A stretch of 64,000 nt of DNA, from NCBI GenBank assembly GCA_965267335.1, contig OZ253953.1:2356001-2420000 (forward strand), written 5' to 3'. This stretch comes from G965267335 sp965267335 (GTDB lineage: Bacteria; Bacteroidota; Bacteroidia; Cytophagales; JAAEPT01). The notes below the pieces were generated by a model that worked only from the letters and a program-made list of their open reading frames with translations, made no database searches and had not been told where the DNA came from. Below, piece after piece: positions 37,804 to 46,515 of the stretch; the first letter of the stretch is position 1, and each line of letters starts with the position of its first letter. A program made the position numbers and the translations under genes.

Positions 37804-38139
37804 ATGCTTATGAGCTTAAGAGCATTGTTTATTTCGGTATTGATGGCCCTTTGTATTTCAATTAGAGCATTTGGTCAGGTTGATACGAATATACCAGATT
37901 TAGTGGTCAAAAAAACTCCAAATTGGAAGGACATACGTTTGAATAGAAGGGACCTGGATCAGGATACTGGTAACTACGTTTACTTCTTCAGTGCTCCCAG
38001 AAAACGGGTTCCTAAATCAAAGAAATGGCCTTGTCTGGATGTTCGTGCAATTCGTATCACCTATGATCCGGTTTCGAATAAAATAGTACGGGTTAAGAAG
38101 AGTAAATTTTGTTCCAACCCAGGAAAATGGAGGGATTAA
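37804..38139 (+). CDS. Small secreted protein, function unknown
   Basis: A 111-residue protein with a signal peptide (LRALFISVLMALCISIRAFGQ); the start could be the Met at residue 1 or residue 3. The mature domain is basic, with Cys near residues 77 and 104 that could form a disulfide (KWPCLDVRAIRI; SKFCSNPGKW). No family recognised. Probably co-transcribed with the lipoprotein 18 bases upstream, and convergent with the SRAP-like gene 2 bases away. Confidence 0.65.
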   Translation: MLMSLRALFISVLMALCISIRAFGQVDTNIPDLVVKKTPNWKDIRLNRRDLDQDTGNYVYFFSAPRKRVPKSKKWPCLDVRAIRITYDPVSNKIVRVKKSKFCSNPGKWRD

Positions 38140-38141
38140 TA

Positions 38142-38837
38142 CTAAAACAAACTAAAATTCTCGCCTGGGTTTTTAGCATTTAACCCCTTAATCAAATCCT
38201 GTGAATTTTCATTTGTTGAAATAATATCCGGATTGAGCTGATGCATCTCAAACAGTTCGTCAGGTAGAGGTTTTATAGAATTAATCACTTCATTGACGGG
38301 TAGGGAAGTATCCAGCCAGTTTTGTTCAAACTCAGGAAGCAATATAGCGGGTATTCTATCTGATACCTTTCTGATAGATTCTGTTGCCGGCATAGTCACC
38401 ATCGCAAATGTTCTCAGGAATGAGTCGTCACTGTACTCATCCTCCCATCGGTCCCATATTCCTGCAATAGAGAAAATCTCTTTTGTCTTTAGTGTAACTC
38501 TGAAAGGAGTGGGGTTGGGTTCGTCTGACCAGATTATGAAACCGTCCGCAGGAATCAGGCACCGTTGTTTAGTAATCAAATCGGCAAACGGTCTCTTAGC
38601 TTTGATTAACTCAAGCTTTGCGTGAAGTAGTTTCTCTCCGATTAACGGGTCAACGGAGTCATAGGGAATAATGCCCCACTGAACAAAGTCGACCAGGTCT
38701 TTATTTTCATTAGTGATAACGGGTAGGGCCGAACCAGGACAAGCATTGTACACCGGTTTGTATTTGGAGCTAGTTTTTACACCAAATTGATTGTGGATTT
38801 GATCTCGACTACGGGCAAGTGTGTATTTATGAACCAT
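38142..38837 (-). CDS. SRAP-family (YedK/HMCES-like) protein lacking the catalytic residues
   Basis: The 231-residue protein follows the SRAP fold along its length. YNACPGSALPVI, QWGIIPYD, LLHAKLELIKAKRPFADL, CLIPADGFIIWS and VSDRIPAILLPEFEQNWLD align with YedK segments. In active enzymes the protein begins MCGR and Cys2 crosslinks abasic sites, with Asn75, Glu105 and His160 assisting. Here position 2 is Val, and the Asn, Glu and His equivalents are His72, Ile102 and Ser159. An in-frame stop directly precedes the ATG, so no upstream Cys is available. It is therefore a likely pseudoenzyme or one with a different chemistry. DNA binding may persist. Alignment was by eye. Confidence 0.8.
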   Translation of the reverse strand: MVHKYTLARSRDQIHNQFGVKTSSKYKPVYNACPGSALPVITNENKDLVDFVQWGIIPYDSVDPLIGEKLLHAKLELIKAKRPFADLITKQRCLIPADGFIIWSDEPNPTPFRVTLKTKEIFSIAGIWDRWEDEYSDDSFLRTFAMVTMPATESIRKVSDRIPAILLPEFEQNWLDTSLPVNEVINSIKPLPDELFEMHQLNPDIISTNENSQDLIKGLNAKNPGENFSLF

Positions 38838-38926
38838 TTACTGAACGAATATACGGCTTGCTTCCCTGATTTTAAAAATGAGGCTCTATATTTTCAAAAT
38901 GTTAATGAACAATTCGTCAGGCTTAT

Positions 38927-38934
38927 TAACTTTG
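38927..38934 (+). promoter_or_regulatory. Candidate -7 promoter element of hisG
   Basis: TAACTTTG matches TAnnTTTG exactly. It lies 24 bases before the hisG ATG, giving a leader of about 20 bases, too short for a leader-peptide attenuator. Confidence 0.5.
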
Positions 38935-38957
38935 CGCTTCTAAAAACAGAGCTGATA

Positions 38958-39818
38958 ATGCCAGAATTACTACGTATAGCAGTACAAAAATCAGGAAGGT
39001 TAAGTGAAGACTCCTTGTCCTTGATTAAAGAATGCGGGATCAACTATAGCAAGAGCGGTGGATCATTAAAAGCGATTGCCTATAATTTCCCTATCGAATT
39101 TTTATATCTGAGGGATGACGATATTCCTGGGTACGTGGCAGATGGCGTAGCTGATATTGGAATAGTAGGAGAGAACGTAGAAGCTGAAAAAGGGAAAGAT
39201 GTAGAGTCTCTGATAAAGCTTGGCTTTTCGCGATGCAGGCTTTCAATCGGAGTGCCAAAGGAGATGAGCTATACCAATCTGGCTGATCTCAATGGCAAGA
39301 GTATTGCAACCTCGTACCCGAAGCTGCTTGGAGATTACTTGAGTAATAACAATGTTCAGGCAAACATTCATGAGATAAGTGGTTCAGTAGAGATAGCTCC
39401 GGGTATTGGTCTGGCCGATGCAATATGCGATTTAGTGAGCTCAGGTGGTACTCTCGTCAGTAATGGACTGAAAGAAGCGGAGATAATTTTTAAGTCTGAG
39501 GCTGTATTGATCGGTAACAAAAGTATCTCTGTTGAAAAGCAGGAAATTCTGGACAAGCTAATGTTCAGAATCAAAGCTGTACTCAGGGCAAGAAATACAA
39601 AGTACATCGCATTGAATTCTCCCAACGATAAAATCGATCAGATTATTGGGATACTGCCAGGAGTAAAGAGCCCTTCGGTTGCGCCACTGGCCATGGAAGG
39701 TTGGAGTTCAATTAGCTCCGTAGTGAAAGAAAATGAATTCTGGGAGGTAATAGACAAACTTCGAGATGCAGGGGCGGAAGGAATTATTGTACTGCCAATA
39801 GAAAAGATTATAGAATAA
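38958..39818 (+). CDS. hisG: ATP phosphoribosyltransferase HisG
   Basis: The start is ATG 38958 (MPELLRIAVQKSGRLSED); the longer frame is not homologous. At about 286 residues this is the long form, with a C-terminal regulatory ACT-like domain for histidine feedback inhibition. Motifs are GVADIGIVGENV, the PRPP-binding region SGSVEIAPGIGLADAI, DLVSSGGTL, and C-terminal GVKSPSVAPLAMEGW. It catalyses the first step of histidine synthesis. Its stop overlaps the hisD ATG by one base (TAATG). Confidence 0.96.
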   Translation: MPELLRIAVQKSGRLSEDSLSLIKECGINYSKSGGSLKAIAYNFPIEFLYLRDDDIPGYVADGVADIGIVGENVEAEKGKDVESLIKLGFSRCRLSIGVPKEMSYTNLADLNGKSIATSYPKLLGDYLSNNNVQANIHEISGSVEIAPGIGLADAICDLVSSGGTLVSNGLKEAEIIFKSEAVLIGNKSISVEKQEILDKLMFRIKAVLRARNTKYIALNSPNDKIDQIIGILPGVKSPSVAPLAMEGWSSISSVVKENEFWEVIDKLRDAGAEGIIVLPIEKIIE

Positions 39819-41095
39819 TGAATAAAGTACTTTATCCATCTAAGGACACCTGGGCTAGCCTATTAGAAAGACCGGTTTTCGACACTCGAAAGCTGGAGGA
39901 ACTGGTACAGCCGGTGCTGGATAAAGTAAAAGAACATGGAGATACAGCTGTTAGAGAGTACACCCGGAAATTCGATGGAGTTACTTTCGATAATATTGCG
40001 GTTACGTCTTCTGAGTTTGAAGAAGCTGAAAATTTAGTTTCGGAGGAATTGAAAAGGAGCCTGGTGAAGGCTCAGGCCAATATCGAAAAGTTTCACAAAA
40101 GTCAGGAAGCTCCTGTTCAAAAAATTGAAACTTCGCCAGGGGTGATTTGTTGGAGAGAGTCGAGACCAATTGAGAAGGTAGGGCTATATATTCCAGGAGG
40201 TACTGCGCCTTTGTTTTCAACGATTTTAATGTTGGCGATCCCGGCCAAAATTGCAGGATGTAGTGAAATAGTACTGTGTACTCCACCGGCCAAAGATGGT
40301 TCTGTGAATCCGGCTATATTGTATGCCGCAAAACTTGTGGGAGTTACAAAAGTGTTCAAAGTGGGAGGGGCGCAGGCCATTGCTGCTATGGCGTATGGGA
40401 CTAAAACAATTCCTCAGGTCTACAAAGTATTTGGTCCCGGTAATCAGTACGTGACCGCTGCCAAACAATTGATCTCCAAAGAAGGAATTGCAATTGATAT
40501 GCCGGCAGGACCTTCAGAGGTGGAGGTTATTATTGATGAGGAATCTAATCCTGCCTATGCAGCCAGTGACTTATTGTCTCAGGCAGAGCATGGTGTGGAT
40601 AGTCAGGTTATTCTAATATCAACTTCTGAGTCAAAAGTTGATGATGTGTTAAAAGAGGTGGAAGCCCAGTTGGCCGAATTACCAAGGAAAGAAATCGCTG
40701 AAAAGTCCCTGGCCAATAGCAGGTCTATTATAGTAAAAGACAGGCGTGAGGTCATTGAGATAACCAACCTCTATGCGCCTGAGCATCTGATCATACAAAC
40801 AAGAGATTATTCGGAATACATCAGCAGTATCAATAATGCCGGCTCTGTATTCCTTGGACCATACACTCCGGAGTCAGCGGGTGATTATGCTTCCGGTACA
40901 AATCATACGCTTCCTACAAACGGTTTTGCAAGAGCCTGGTCTGGAGTTTCATTAGACTCATTTCTCAAAAAGATTACGTTTCAGGAAATATCCAAAGAAG
41001 GTATTGAGAACCTTGGTCCGGCCATTGAGACAATGGCTGAAGAGGAACAACTGTATGCTCATAAGAATGCGGTAACTCTCCGACTTAAAGGCTAA
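39818..41095 (+). CDS. hisD: Histidinol dehydrogenase HisD
   Basis: A 425-residue protein with the family motifs VFGPGNQYVTAAKQLI, IDMPAGPSEVEVI, LLSQAEHGVDSQ (zinc ligands) and DYASGTNHTLPT. It oxidises L-histidinol to histidine with two NAD molecules. It is translationally coupled to hisG and is the last plus-strand gene of this block; the convergent glycosyltransferase begins immediately after its stop. Confidence 0.97.
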   Translation: MNKVLYPSKDTWASLLERPVFDTRKLEELVQPVLDKVKEHGDTAVREYTRKFDGVTFDNIAVTSSEFEEAENLVSEELKRSLVKAQANIEKFHKSQEAPVQKIETSPGVICWRESRPIEKVGLYIPGGTAPLFSTILMLAIPAKIAGCSEIVLCTPPAKDGSVNPAILYAAKLVGVTKVFKVGGAQAIAAMAYGTKTIPQVYKVFGPGNQYVTAAKQLISKEGIAIDMPAGPSEVEVIIDEESNPAYAASDLLSQAEHGVDSQVILISTSESKVDDVLKEVEAQLAELPRKEIAEKSLANSRSIIVKDRREVIEITNLYAPEHLIIQTRDYSEYISSINNAGSVFLGPYTPESAGDYASGTNHTLPTNGFARAWSGVSLDSFLKKITFQEISKEGIENLGPAIETMAEEEQLYAHKNAVTLRLKG

Positions 41096-42784
41096 CTATT
41101 TTATTTCAATTTGGTGACTGCACCCACAGCTCCAGTGCCCAATATAGTAGGTATACATATCGTAGTAGATTGTATAAGTTCCTCTTTTTAAAGTATTGGG
41201 GATTTTAAACATAATGGAGGTAGTATCATTTCTTAAATTGTCATCTAGGATAAAATCGTCATAGTTCTGATGGACCACTTTTCCTGCCTCATTCGAGAGT
41301 TTATGGATGACAGCAGATTTGTAAGAATAGACCGGATGAGTGTTGTTGGATACAAGAGTTAGTCGCAGAAATAAAGAATCTTGGCTTACATTCTGTTCTA
41401 TTCTTTCATCCGGGCAAAGCAGGTGTACAGCATTATAATTGGGCAATTCCTTTACTTTTATCAAATTGTAATGTTCGCCCAGCGGTGTGACGACCTGCGG
41501 TTCATAGGAATCTTTGATACTTTCTTCAGTGAAATTAGTCATCAACATGGCAGGTTGGCCTCTCAATGTATCAAGCATCTTACTCCATAAGTCGAATTGG
41601 CTCTTTCTTCCATTGACGCTGATTACAGGGGCGTATTTACCAGAGTAAAAAGCATATTTGGATGCATGTTGGTACCTTGTGAATGCAATTGGTAAGTTTC
41701 CGGCCCTCGCTTCTAAGACTGAATTGAATTTCTTCCACCCTTGAAATTCAAGTACTTTATCCTCTCTCAGATGAACCAATGGGTGTACGGTATGAATTCG
41801 AAGTGCTAAAGGAACAATCGCAGCAAGCCCGAAAATGGTTTTCCATCTAGGAAGTTTGAACACTTGTGTTTTCTCTGACTCAATGTAACTGGTGAGGAAG
41901 TAGATTAGTCCAGGGTATGCAGGGATCGTCCAATTAGCTTCGGTCCTTCCTTTAAAACTCATCAGAAAGAAGAATACGAGGAAGCCAATGGAATTTAGTT
42001 TTAATGCTGATTCAAAGTGATTGACACTGGACCTTCTTAACGTAGCATAAAGCAATAAAGCTCCCATACCAATGCCATAAAAAAAGAATAATTGTTGCCC
42101 GAGGTAGTAATAGGTGTATTCAAGTTTATAGCCGCTATCCCGTTGCACGAAGTGGTACTTAAGCGTAGGGAAGTCATTGGAAAACTGCCAATAAATATGT
42201 GGAAAGAAGCATAACACACTTACAAGAGCAACGATCCAGAAGCTTCTGCGTTTGATCAGCTTCCAATTCGATAATAGCGTAAAGAAGATCACTAATATTC
42301 CATGATACTTACTGTATAGCATCAGAGAAATTATAACACCGAGCACAATTGAATTCAATAATCCCGGGTTGTTGAGGTATCTCCTGTACTGAATGAAGAA
42401 CAGACAGGTGAAGAATAGTAGTGGATTGTCAGGTAGGCTGATGAAACCGATAATGTTCAGGGCGACTGTTGCAAAGATAATTAGCCCGAAGAGCTGAATA
42501 GACCTTGGTCGTACTAATTGATGGATTAAGTATATCGAGGCGGTTGTTAGGATAATTGCAGGTAAGCGGACACCAATTTCATTTGGGATGACGGCATAGC
42601 CCGCTGCATCAAGTATAGCAACCATAGGTGGGTGATCAAAATATCCCCAGTCAAGAAACCTGGAATACATCCAGTAGTAGGCTTCATCATAGCTCAATTC
42701 CGTGAGAGAAGCTTGTATCAGGTTAATAAGAAACCAGATCGCCAGTATTAGGTACAGTCCTTTATTTTGTGTTTGTTCCTTCAA
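41096..42784 (-). CDS. GT39/ArnT-like integral-membrane glycosyltransferase
   Basis: A 562-residue inner-membrane protein with about ten to twelve hydrophobic helices. The first extracytoplasmic loop has LSYDEAYYWMYSRFLDWGYFDHPPMVA, in which the acidic pair DE and the HPP are characteristic of the PMT/ArnT superfamily that uses polyprenyl-phosphate sugars. A soluble C-terminal domain of about 150 residues follows (from about 410). The acceptor is unknown; surface polysaccharide, glycoprotein or lipid A are possible. It sits between the two histidine blocks on the opposite strand. Confidence 0.88.
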   Translation of the reverse strand: MKEQTQNKGLYLILAIWFLINLIQASLTELSYDEAYYWMYSRFLDWGYFDHPPMVAILDAAGYAVIPNEIGVRLPAIILTTASIYLIHQLVRPRSIQLFGLIIFATVALNIIGFISLPDNPLLFFTCLFFIQYRRYLNNPGLLNSIVLGVIISLMLYSKYHGILVIFFTLLSNWKLIKRRSFWIVALVSVLCFFPHIYWQFSNDFPTLKYHFVQRDSGYKLEYTYYYLGQQLFFFYGIGMGALLLYATLRRSSVNHFESALKLNSIGFLVFFFLMSFKGRTEANWTIPAYPGLIYFLTSYIESEKTQVFKLPRWKTIFGLAAIVPLALRIHTVHPLVHLREDKVLEFQGWKKFNSVLEARAGNLPIAFTRYQHASKYAFYSGKYAPVISVNGRKSQFDLWSKMLDTLRGQPAMLMTNFTEESIKDSYEPQVVTPLGEHYNLIKVKELPNYNAVHLLCPDERIEQNVSQDSLFLRLTLVSNNTHPVYSYKSAVIHKLSNEAGKVVHQNYDDFILDDNLRNDTTSIMFKIPNTLKRGTYTIYYDMYTYYIGHWSCGCSHQIEIK

Positions 42785-42835
42785 ATTGAAGTTTTACGAT
42801 TAGGAAATAGTAAAATTGAGAAAGTTCAGAATAAT

Positions 42836-42870
42836 AAAAAAGCCGGAAACTGATATAGAATCCGGCTTTT
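42836..42870 (-). terminator. Bidirectional-looking terminator downstream of ilvC
   Basis: An 8-bp stem (AAGCCGGA / TCCGGCTT, 42840-42847 and 42861-42868) is flanked by A-rich and T-rich runs. On the minus strand it ends the ACT-ilvC transcript 20 bases after the ilvC stop. Confidence 0.85.
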
Positions 42871-42889
42871 AACAAAGGACTAATCCTTA

Positions 42890-43936
42890 TTAACTATTTT
42901 CTGGTCTCAGTTTTCTTACTGTTCGACCTGCACGCCACATTTCTGAGTCATAAAGTTCTTTAAGCTCAGCTTCTAGCTTTTCTCTATAATCAGATTGACT
43001 GTTAGTATCTATACTTCTTTTAGCTTCTTTACCAGCTTTTACAGAATCGTAGAGTTCCTGAAAAACAGGTTTGGTCGCATCGTGGAATTTATCTTTCCAA
43101 TCAAGGGCACCTCTCTGTGCGGTAGTAGAACAGTTGGCATACATCCAGTCCATACCATTTTCAGCAATAAGTGGATATAATGACTGAGTTGCTTCTTCTA
43201 CTGTCTCATTGAATGCTTCTGAAGGGCTGTGACCATTTTCTCTCAATACTTCATACTGAGCAAGGAACAAACCTTGGATGGCCCCCATCAAAGTACCTCT
43301 TTCTCCTGTCAGGTCAGAAGTTACTTCTTTATAGAAATCAGTTTCGAAAAGATATCCTGACCCTACTGCAATACCCATTGCGATAGCCTTGTCTCTGGCT
43401 TTACCACTTTTGTCCTGGTGAATTGCAAAAGACGAGTTTAGTCCTTTTCCTTCAACGAATAATCTTCTTAATGAAGTTCCTGAACCTTTAGGCGCCACAA
43501 GGATAACATCAATATCATCAGGAGGAACGATTCCAGTTTGATCGCTGTATGTGATTCCAAAACCATGAGAGAAGTATAATGTCTTTCCTTCAGTCAAGTG
43601 AGGCTTGATAGTCGGCCACACTGCAATTTGAGCAGCGTCTGAAAGTAAGTACATGATGATTGTACCTTTTTGTACAGCCTCTTCAATTTCAAAAAGAGTT
43701 TCTCCAGGTACAAAACCATCTGCAACCGCCTTATCCCACGACTTAGAAGGTTTTCTTTGTCCAACAATAACGTTAATTCCGTTGTCTCTAAGGTTCAATG
43801 CTTGTCCAGGTCCCTGAACACCGTAGCCTATTACAGCAATTGTTTCATCTTTAAGTATTTCCTGAGCTTTTGGGAGCGGGTACTCTTCACGAGTTATTAC
43901 ATCTTCCTCAACCCCACCAAAATTCATTTTAGCCAT
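42890..43936 (-). CDS. ilvC: Ketol-acid reductoisomerase IlvC
   Basis: A 348-residue class I-sized enzyme. The NADP(H)-binding site is VIGYGVQGPGQALNLRDNG with QRKPSKSW after it, and the catalytic region includes FSHGFGITYSDQTGIVPP, LVAPKGSG, DLTGERGTLMG and the metal-binding Glu region (ENGHSPSEAFNETVEE). It makes 2,3-dihydroxy-isovalerate for valine, leucine and isoleucine synthesis. The ACT-domain gene lies 18 bases upstream in the same operon. ilvB and ilvD are not in this window. Confidence 0.97.
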   Translation of the reverse strand: MAKMNFGGVEEDVITREEYPLPKAQEILKDETIAVIGYGVQGPGQALNLRDNGINVIVGQRKPSKSWDKAVADGFVPGETLFEIEEAVQKGTIIMYLLSDAAQIAVWPTIKPHLTEGKTLYFSHGFGITYSDQTGIVPPDDIDVILVAPKGSGTSLRRLFVEGKGLNSSFAIHQDKSGKARDKAIAMGIAVGSGYLFETDFYKEVTSDLTGERGTLMGAIQGLFLAQYEVLRENGHSPSEAFNETVEEATQSLYPLIAENGMDWMYANCSTTAQRGALDWKDKFHDATKPVFQELYDSVKAGKEAKRSIDTNSQSDYREKLEAELKELYDSEMWRAGRTVRKLRPENS

Positions 43937-43954
43937 GGTATCTGTCTATTTTGT

Positions 43955-44194
43955 TTATTTGTAGATTCTTTCTATTTGTAATATATCAGTGACTCGAAGC
44001 ATATTTTTAAATATGCGTTCGGCATCTAATTCTTCAACTTCAAATTGAATCTCGCAGGTGCCTTTTCCATTTTCTCCTTCTTTGTAAATCAGTTGCTGTA
44101 CTCCAATGCCTCTTTTTCGTACGGGCATCACCACCCGATCAATAATTTCGGGGGTATGATTCACATAAACTCTCCAGTAATTTCGAACTTTCAT
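43955..44194 (-). CDS. Small ACT-domain protein (acetolactate-synthase small-subunit-like)
   Basis: The ATG at 44194 gives a 79-residue protein starting MKVRNYWRVYVNHTPE. The single ACT-like ferredoxin fold is suggested by VYVNHTPEIIDRVVMPVRKRGIG, then a hydrophobic strand and DAERIFKNMLRVTDILQIERIY. The closest known parallels are IlvM/IlvN small subunits, which regulate acetolactate synthase by branched-chain amino acids. Being 18 bases upstream of ilvC supports that reading, though no large subunit is beside it. Confidence 0.8.
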   Translation of the reverse strand: MKVRNYWRVYVNHTPEIIDRVVMPVRKRGIGVQQLIYKEGENGKGTCEIQFEVEELDAERIFKNMLRVTDILQIERIYK

Positions 44195-44241
44195 ATACTT
44201 TGAATTTAGGTTCGTATAGTACCTGCTCAATTTGAGAAACG

Positions 44242-44249
44242 CAAAATTA
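44242..44249 (-). promoter_or_regulatory. Candidate -7 element of the ACT-ilvC operon
   Basis: On the minus strand the sequence reads TAATTTTG, an exact TAnnTTTG match about 48 bases before the ACT gene ATG. It lies within 35 bases of the opposite-facing hisC promoter candidate. Confidence 0.5.
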
Positions 44250-44272
44250 TACAATTTTCAGCAAAATCTTGT

Positions 44273-44280
44273 TTAATTTG
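44273..44280 (+). promoter_or_regulatory. Candidate -7 element of hisC
   Basis: TTAATTTG matches TAnnTTTG at seven of eight positions and is followed by CG, as at hisG. It ends 23 bases before the hisC ATG, again implying a short leader. Confidence 0.45.
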
Positions 44281-44302
44281 CGAATAATATAATTAACGAA
44301 GA

Positions 44303-45370
44303 ATGTCGGCAGAAGTGGACTTTAGCATAGCGAAATTATTGAGAGAAAATATAAGGGATATAAAGCCTTATTCCTCTGCACGTGATGAGTATACAGGTAC
44401 CGAGGGGGTGTTTCTTGATGCAAATGAAAATGCGTTTGGATCAGCTGCCAATGAAGGATATAACCGATACCCCGATCCACTTCAGCGGGAGCTCAAGAGC
44501 AAAATTTCAAAAATAAAAGGGGCTCCCACGGAAAATATTTTTCTTGGTAACGGGAGTGATGAGCCAATTGATCTTCTTTTCAGAGCCTTTTGTGAACCTG
44601 GTATCGATAACGTTGTAATCCTTCCACCTACTTATGGGATGTACCGGGTCAGTGCCGATGTAAACGGTGTTGAGGTACGGGAAGCACTATTGACTGAAGA
44701 TTATGATTTGAACGTTCCCGCCATTCGCGATCAGGTTGATGACAATACGAAGCTCATTTTTGTGTGTTCCCCGAATAACCCTACGGGTAACCTGGTAAGT
44801 CGCGATAAAGTGGTGGAATTACTTGAGATTTTTGCCGGATTGGTTGTCGTGGATGAGGCTTATATTGATTTTGCTAACGACCTCGGATTTCTACCTCAGT
44901 TGAGCCAATATCCTAACCTGGTGGTTCTACAAACATTTTCCAAGGCCTGGGGAATGGCTGCTTTGAGATTGGGAATGGCTTTCGCGTCAGAAGAAATTAT
45001 AACAGTTCTTAATAAGATTAAGTATCCTTATAATATCAATGAAGCAACACAGCGAATTGCACTATCAGCTCTTGATAATGAACAATTCATGAAAGATAGT
45101 GTTATGTCGATTATCTCCCTGAGACGGGAATTGGTTGAAGAACTTGAGAAATTACCAATCACCAAAAGAATTTACCCAAGTGACGCAAATTTTGTTCTTG
45201 TGAGAACAGAAAGTCCTGTAGAAATTTATAAGTTTCTTATAAATGAATTTAAGGTGATCGTTCGGGATCGTTCAAGGGTGGTGCTATGTGATGGCTGTCT
45301 TAGGATAACGGTGGGAACTCCCGAAGAGAACAAGGCATTGATCAATGCTTTGAAGGCTTATCATAACTAA
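44303..45370 (+). CDS. hisC: Histidinol-phosphate aminotransferase HisC
   Basis: A 355-residue fold-type I PLP enzyme. The catalytic Lys is in QTFSKAWGMAALRLG. VFVCSPNNPTGN and VVDEAYIDFA hold the cofactor-binding Asn and Asp/Tyr, and the N-terminal LDANENAFG is the family substrate motif. It transaminates imidazole-acetol phosphate. It begins the second histidine block and is followed by hisB after 47 bases. Confidence 0.96.
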   Translation: MSAEVDFSIAKLLRENIRDIKPYSSARDEYTGTEGVFLDANENAFGSAANEGYNRYPDPLQRELKSKISKIKGAPTENIFLGNGSDEPIDLLFRAFCEPGIDNVVILPPTYGMYRVSADVNGVEVREALLTEDYDLNVPAIRDQVDDNTKLIFVCSPNNPTGNLVSRDKVVELLEIFAGLVVVDEAYIDFANDLGFLPQLSQYPNLVVLQTFSKAWGMAALRLGMAFASEEIITVLNKIKYPYNINEATQRIALSALDNEQFMKDSVMSIISLRRELVEELEKLPITKRIYPSDANFVLVRTESPVEIYKFLINEFKVIVRDRSRVVLCDGCLRITVGTPEENKALINALKAYHN

Positions 45371-45417
45371 TCATTTAATTGAATCACAATTATTCCAGAC
45401 TTTAGTAATTTTGGCGT

Positions 45418-46515
45418 ATGGCTAAGAAAGTATTATTTATAGACAGAGATGGTACCATCATCGTGGAGCCACCGGAGGACTATCAGGTAGATTCTTTGGA
45501 GAAACTTGAGTTCTTGCCCGGAGCCATTACTGCCTTACAGAAAATAAGAAAAGAGCTGGACTATGAGTTAGTTATGGTGACTAATCAGGATGGCTTAGGT
45601 ACGGATTCATTTCCCGAGGATACTTTCTGGCCGGCACATAATAAAATGCTCAAGACACTTGAAGGAGAAGGTGTTGTCTTTGATGAAATTGTCATTGATA
45701 AGACTTTCGAACACGAAAAGGCTCCTACCCGAAAGCCAGGAACAGCTCTATTGACGAAGTACTTTGATAGTAAATACGACTTAGCTAATTCATATGTGCT
45801 AGGTGACAGGTTATCAGACCTTGAGCTGGCCAAGAATCTGGGAGCCAAGGGGATTTACATGTCTGAAGAAGCTAACAACGAAGCTGCATTGGCAACCACC
45901 GACTGGAATAAAATTTATCAGTTTCTAAAAAAAGGAAACCGGAGAGCTGTTGTGCAGCGAGATACAAAAGAAACCAAGATACTGGTTGATATAGACCTTG
46001 ATGGAGAGGGAAAAACCAACATCAGTACTGGTTTATCTTTCTTTGACCATATGCTGGACCAGATAGGTAAACACTCTTTGTCTGACCTTACCATAAAGGT
46101 GGAGGGTGACCTTGAAGTTGATGAACACCATACTATTGAAGATACCGGGATTGCTTTGGGAGAAGCTGTGTTAAAGGCATTGGGGGATAAACGTGGTATT
46201 GAACGTTACGGCTTTTTATTGCCTATGGATGATTGTTTGTCTCAGGTGGCAATAGATTTTTCAGGGAGAAACTGGTTAGTGTGGGAGGCCGAATTTAAGA
46301 GAGAGAAAGTGGGGGATATGCCTACTGAAATGTTTCAGCACTTCTTCAAGTCATTTAGTGATGCCGCTAAGTGTAATTTGAATATTAAGGCCGAAGGAGA
46401 AAACGAGCATCACAAGATTGAAAGTATTTTCAAAGGGCTTGCAAAGGCAATTAAGATGGCAAAGAAGGTAGATACTGAGAACCTGCAGGTGCCCAGTACA
46501 AAAGGAACACTATAG
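45418..46515 (+). CDS. hisB: Bifunctional histidinol-phosphatase / imidazoleglycerol-phosphate dehydratase HisB
   Basis: A 365-residue fusion. Residues 1-165 are a HAD phosphatase with FIDRDGTI (Asp9/Asp11), VTNQDG and GDRLSDLELA. From about residue 178 comes the dehydratase domain with FFDHMLDQIGKHS, DEHHTIEDTGIALGEA and ENEHHKIESIFKGLAKAI, the duplicated Mn-binding histidine motifs. It catalyses steps 7 and 9 of the pathway, between which HisC acts. The hisH ATG follows directly after the stop. A TAATTTTG element ends only 4 bases before its ATG; this may be coincidence or a near-leaderless promoter. Confidence 0.97.
   Translation: MAKKVLFIDRDGTIIVEPPEDYQVDSLEKLEFLPGAITALQKIRKELDYELVMVTNQDGLGTDSFPEDTFWPAHNKMLKTLEGEGVVFDEIVIDKTFEHEKAPTRKPGTALLTKYFDSKYDLANSYVLGDRLSDLELAKNLGAKGIYMSEEANNEAALATTDWNKIYQFLKKGNRRAVVQRDTKETKILVDIDLDGEGKTNISTGLSFFDHMLDQIGKHSLSDLTIKVEGDLEVDEHHTIEDTGIALGEAVLKALGDKRGIERYGFLLPMDDCLSQVAIDFSGRNWLVWEAEFKREKVGDMPTEMFQHFFKSFSDAAKCNLNIKAEGENEHHKIESIFKGLAKAIKMAKKVDTENLQVPSTKGTL

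Noticed and set aside
38787..38957. 57-residue N-terminal extension of HisG
   Set aside because: It overlaps the SRAP-like gene on the other strand, lacks family similarity, and a promoter element lies inside it.
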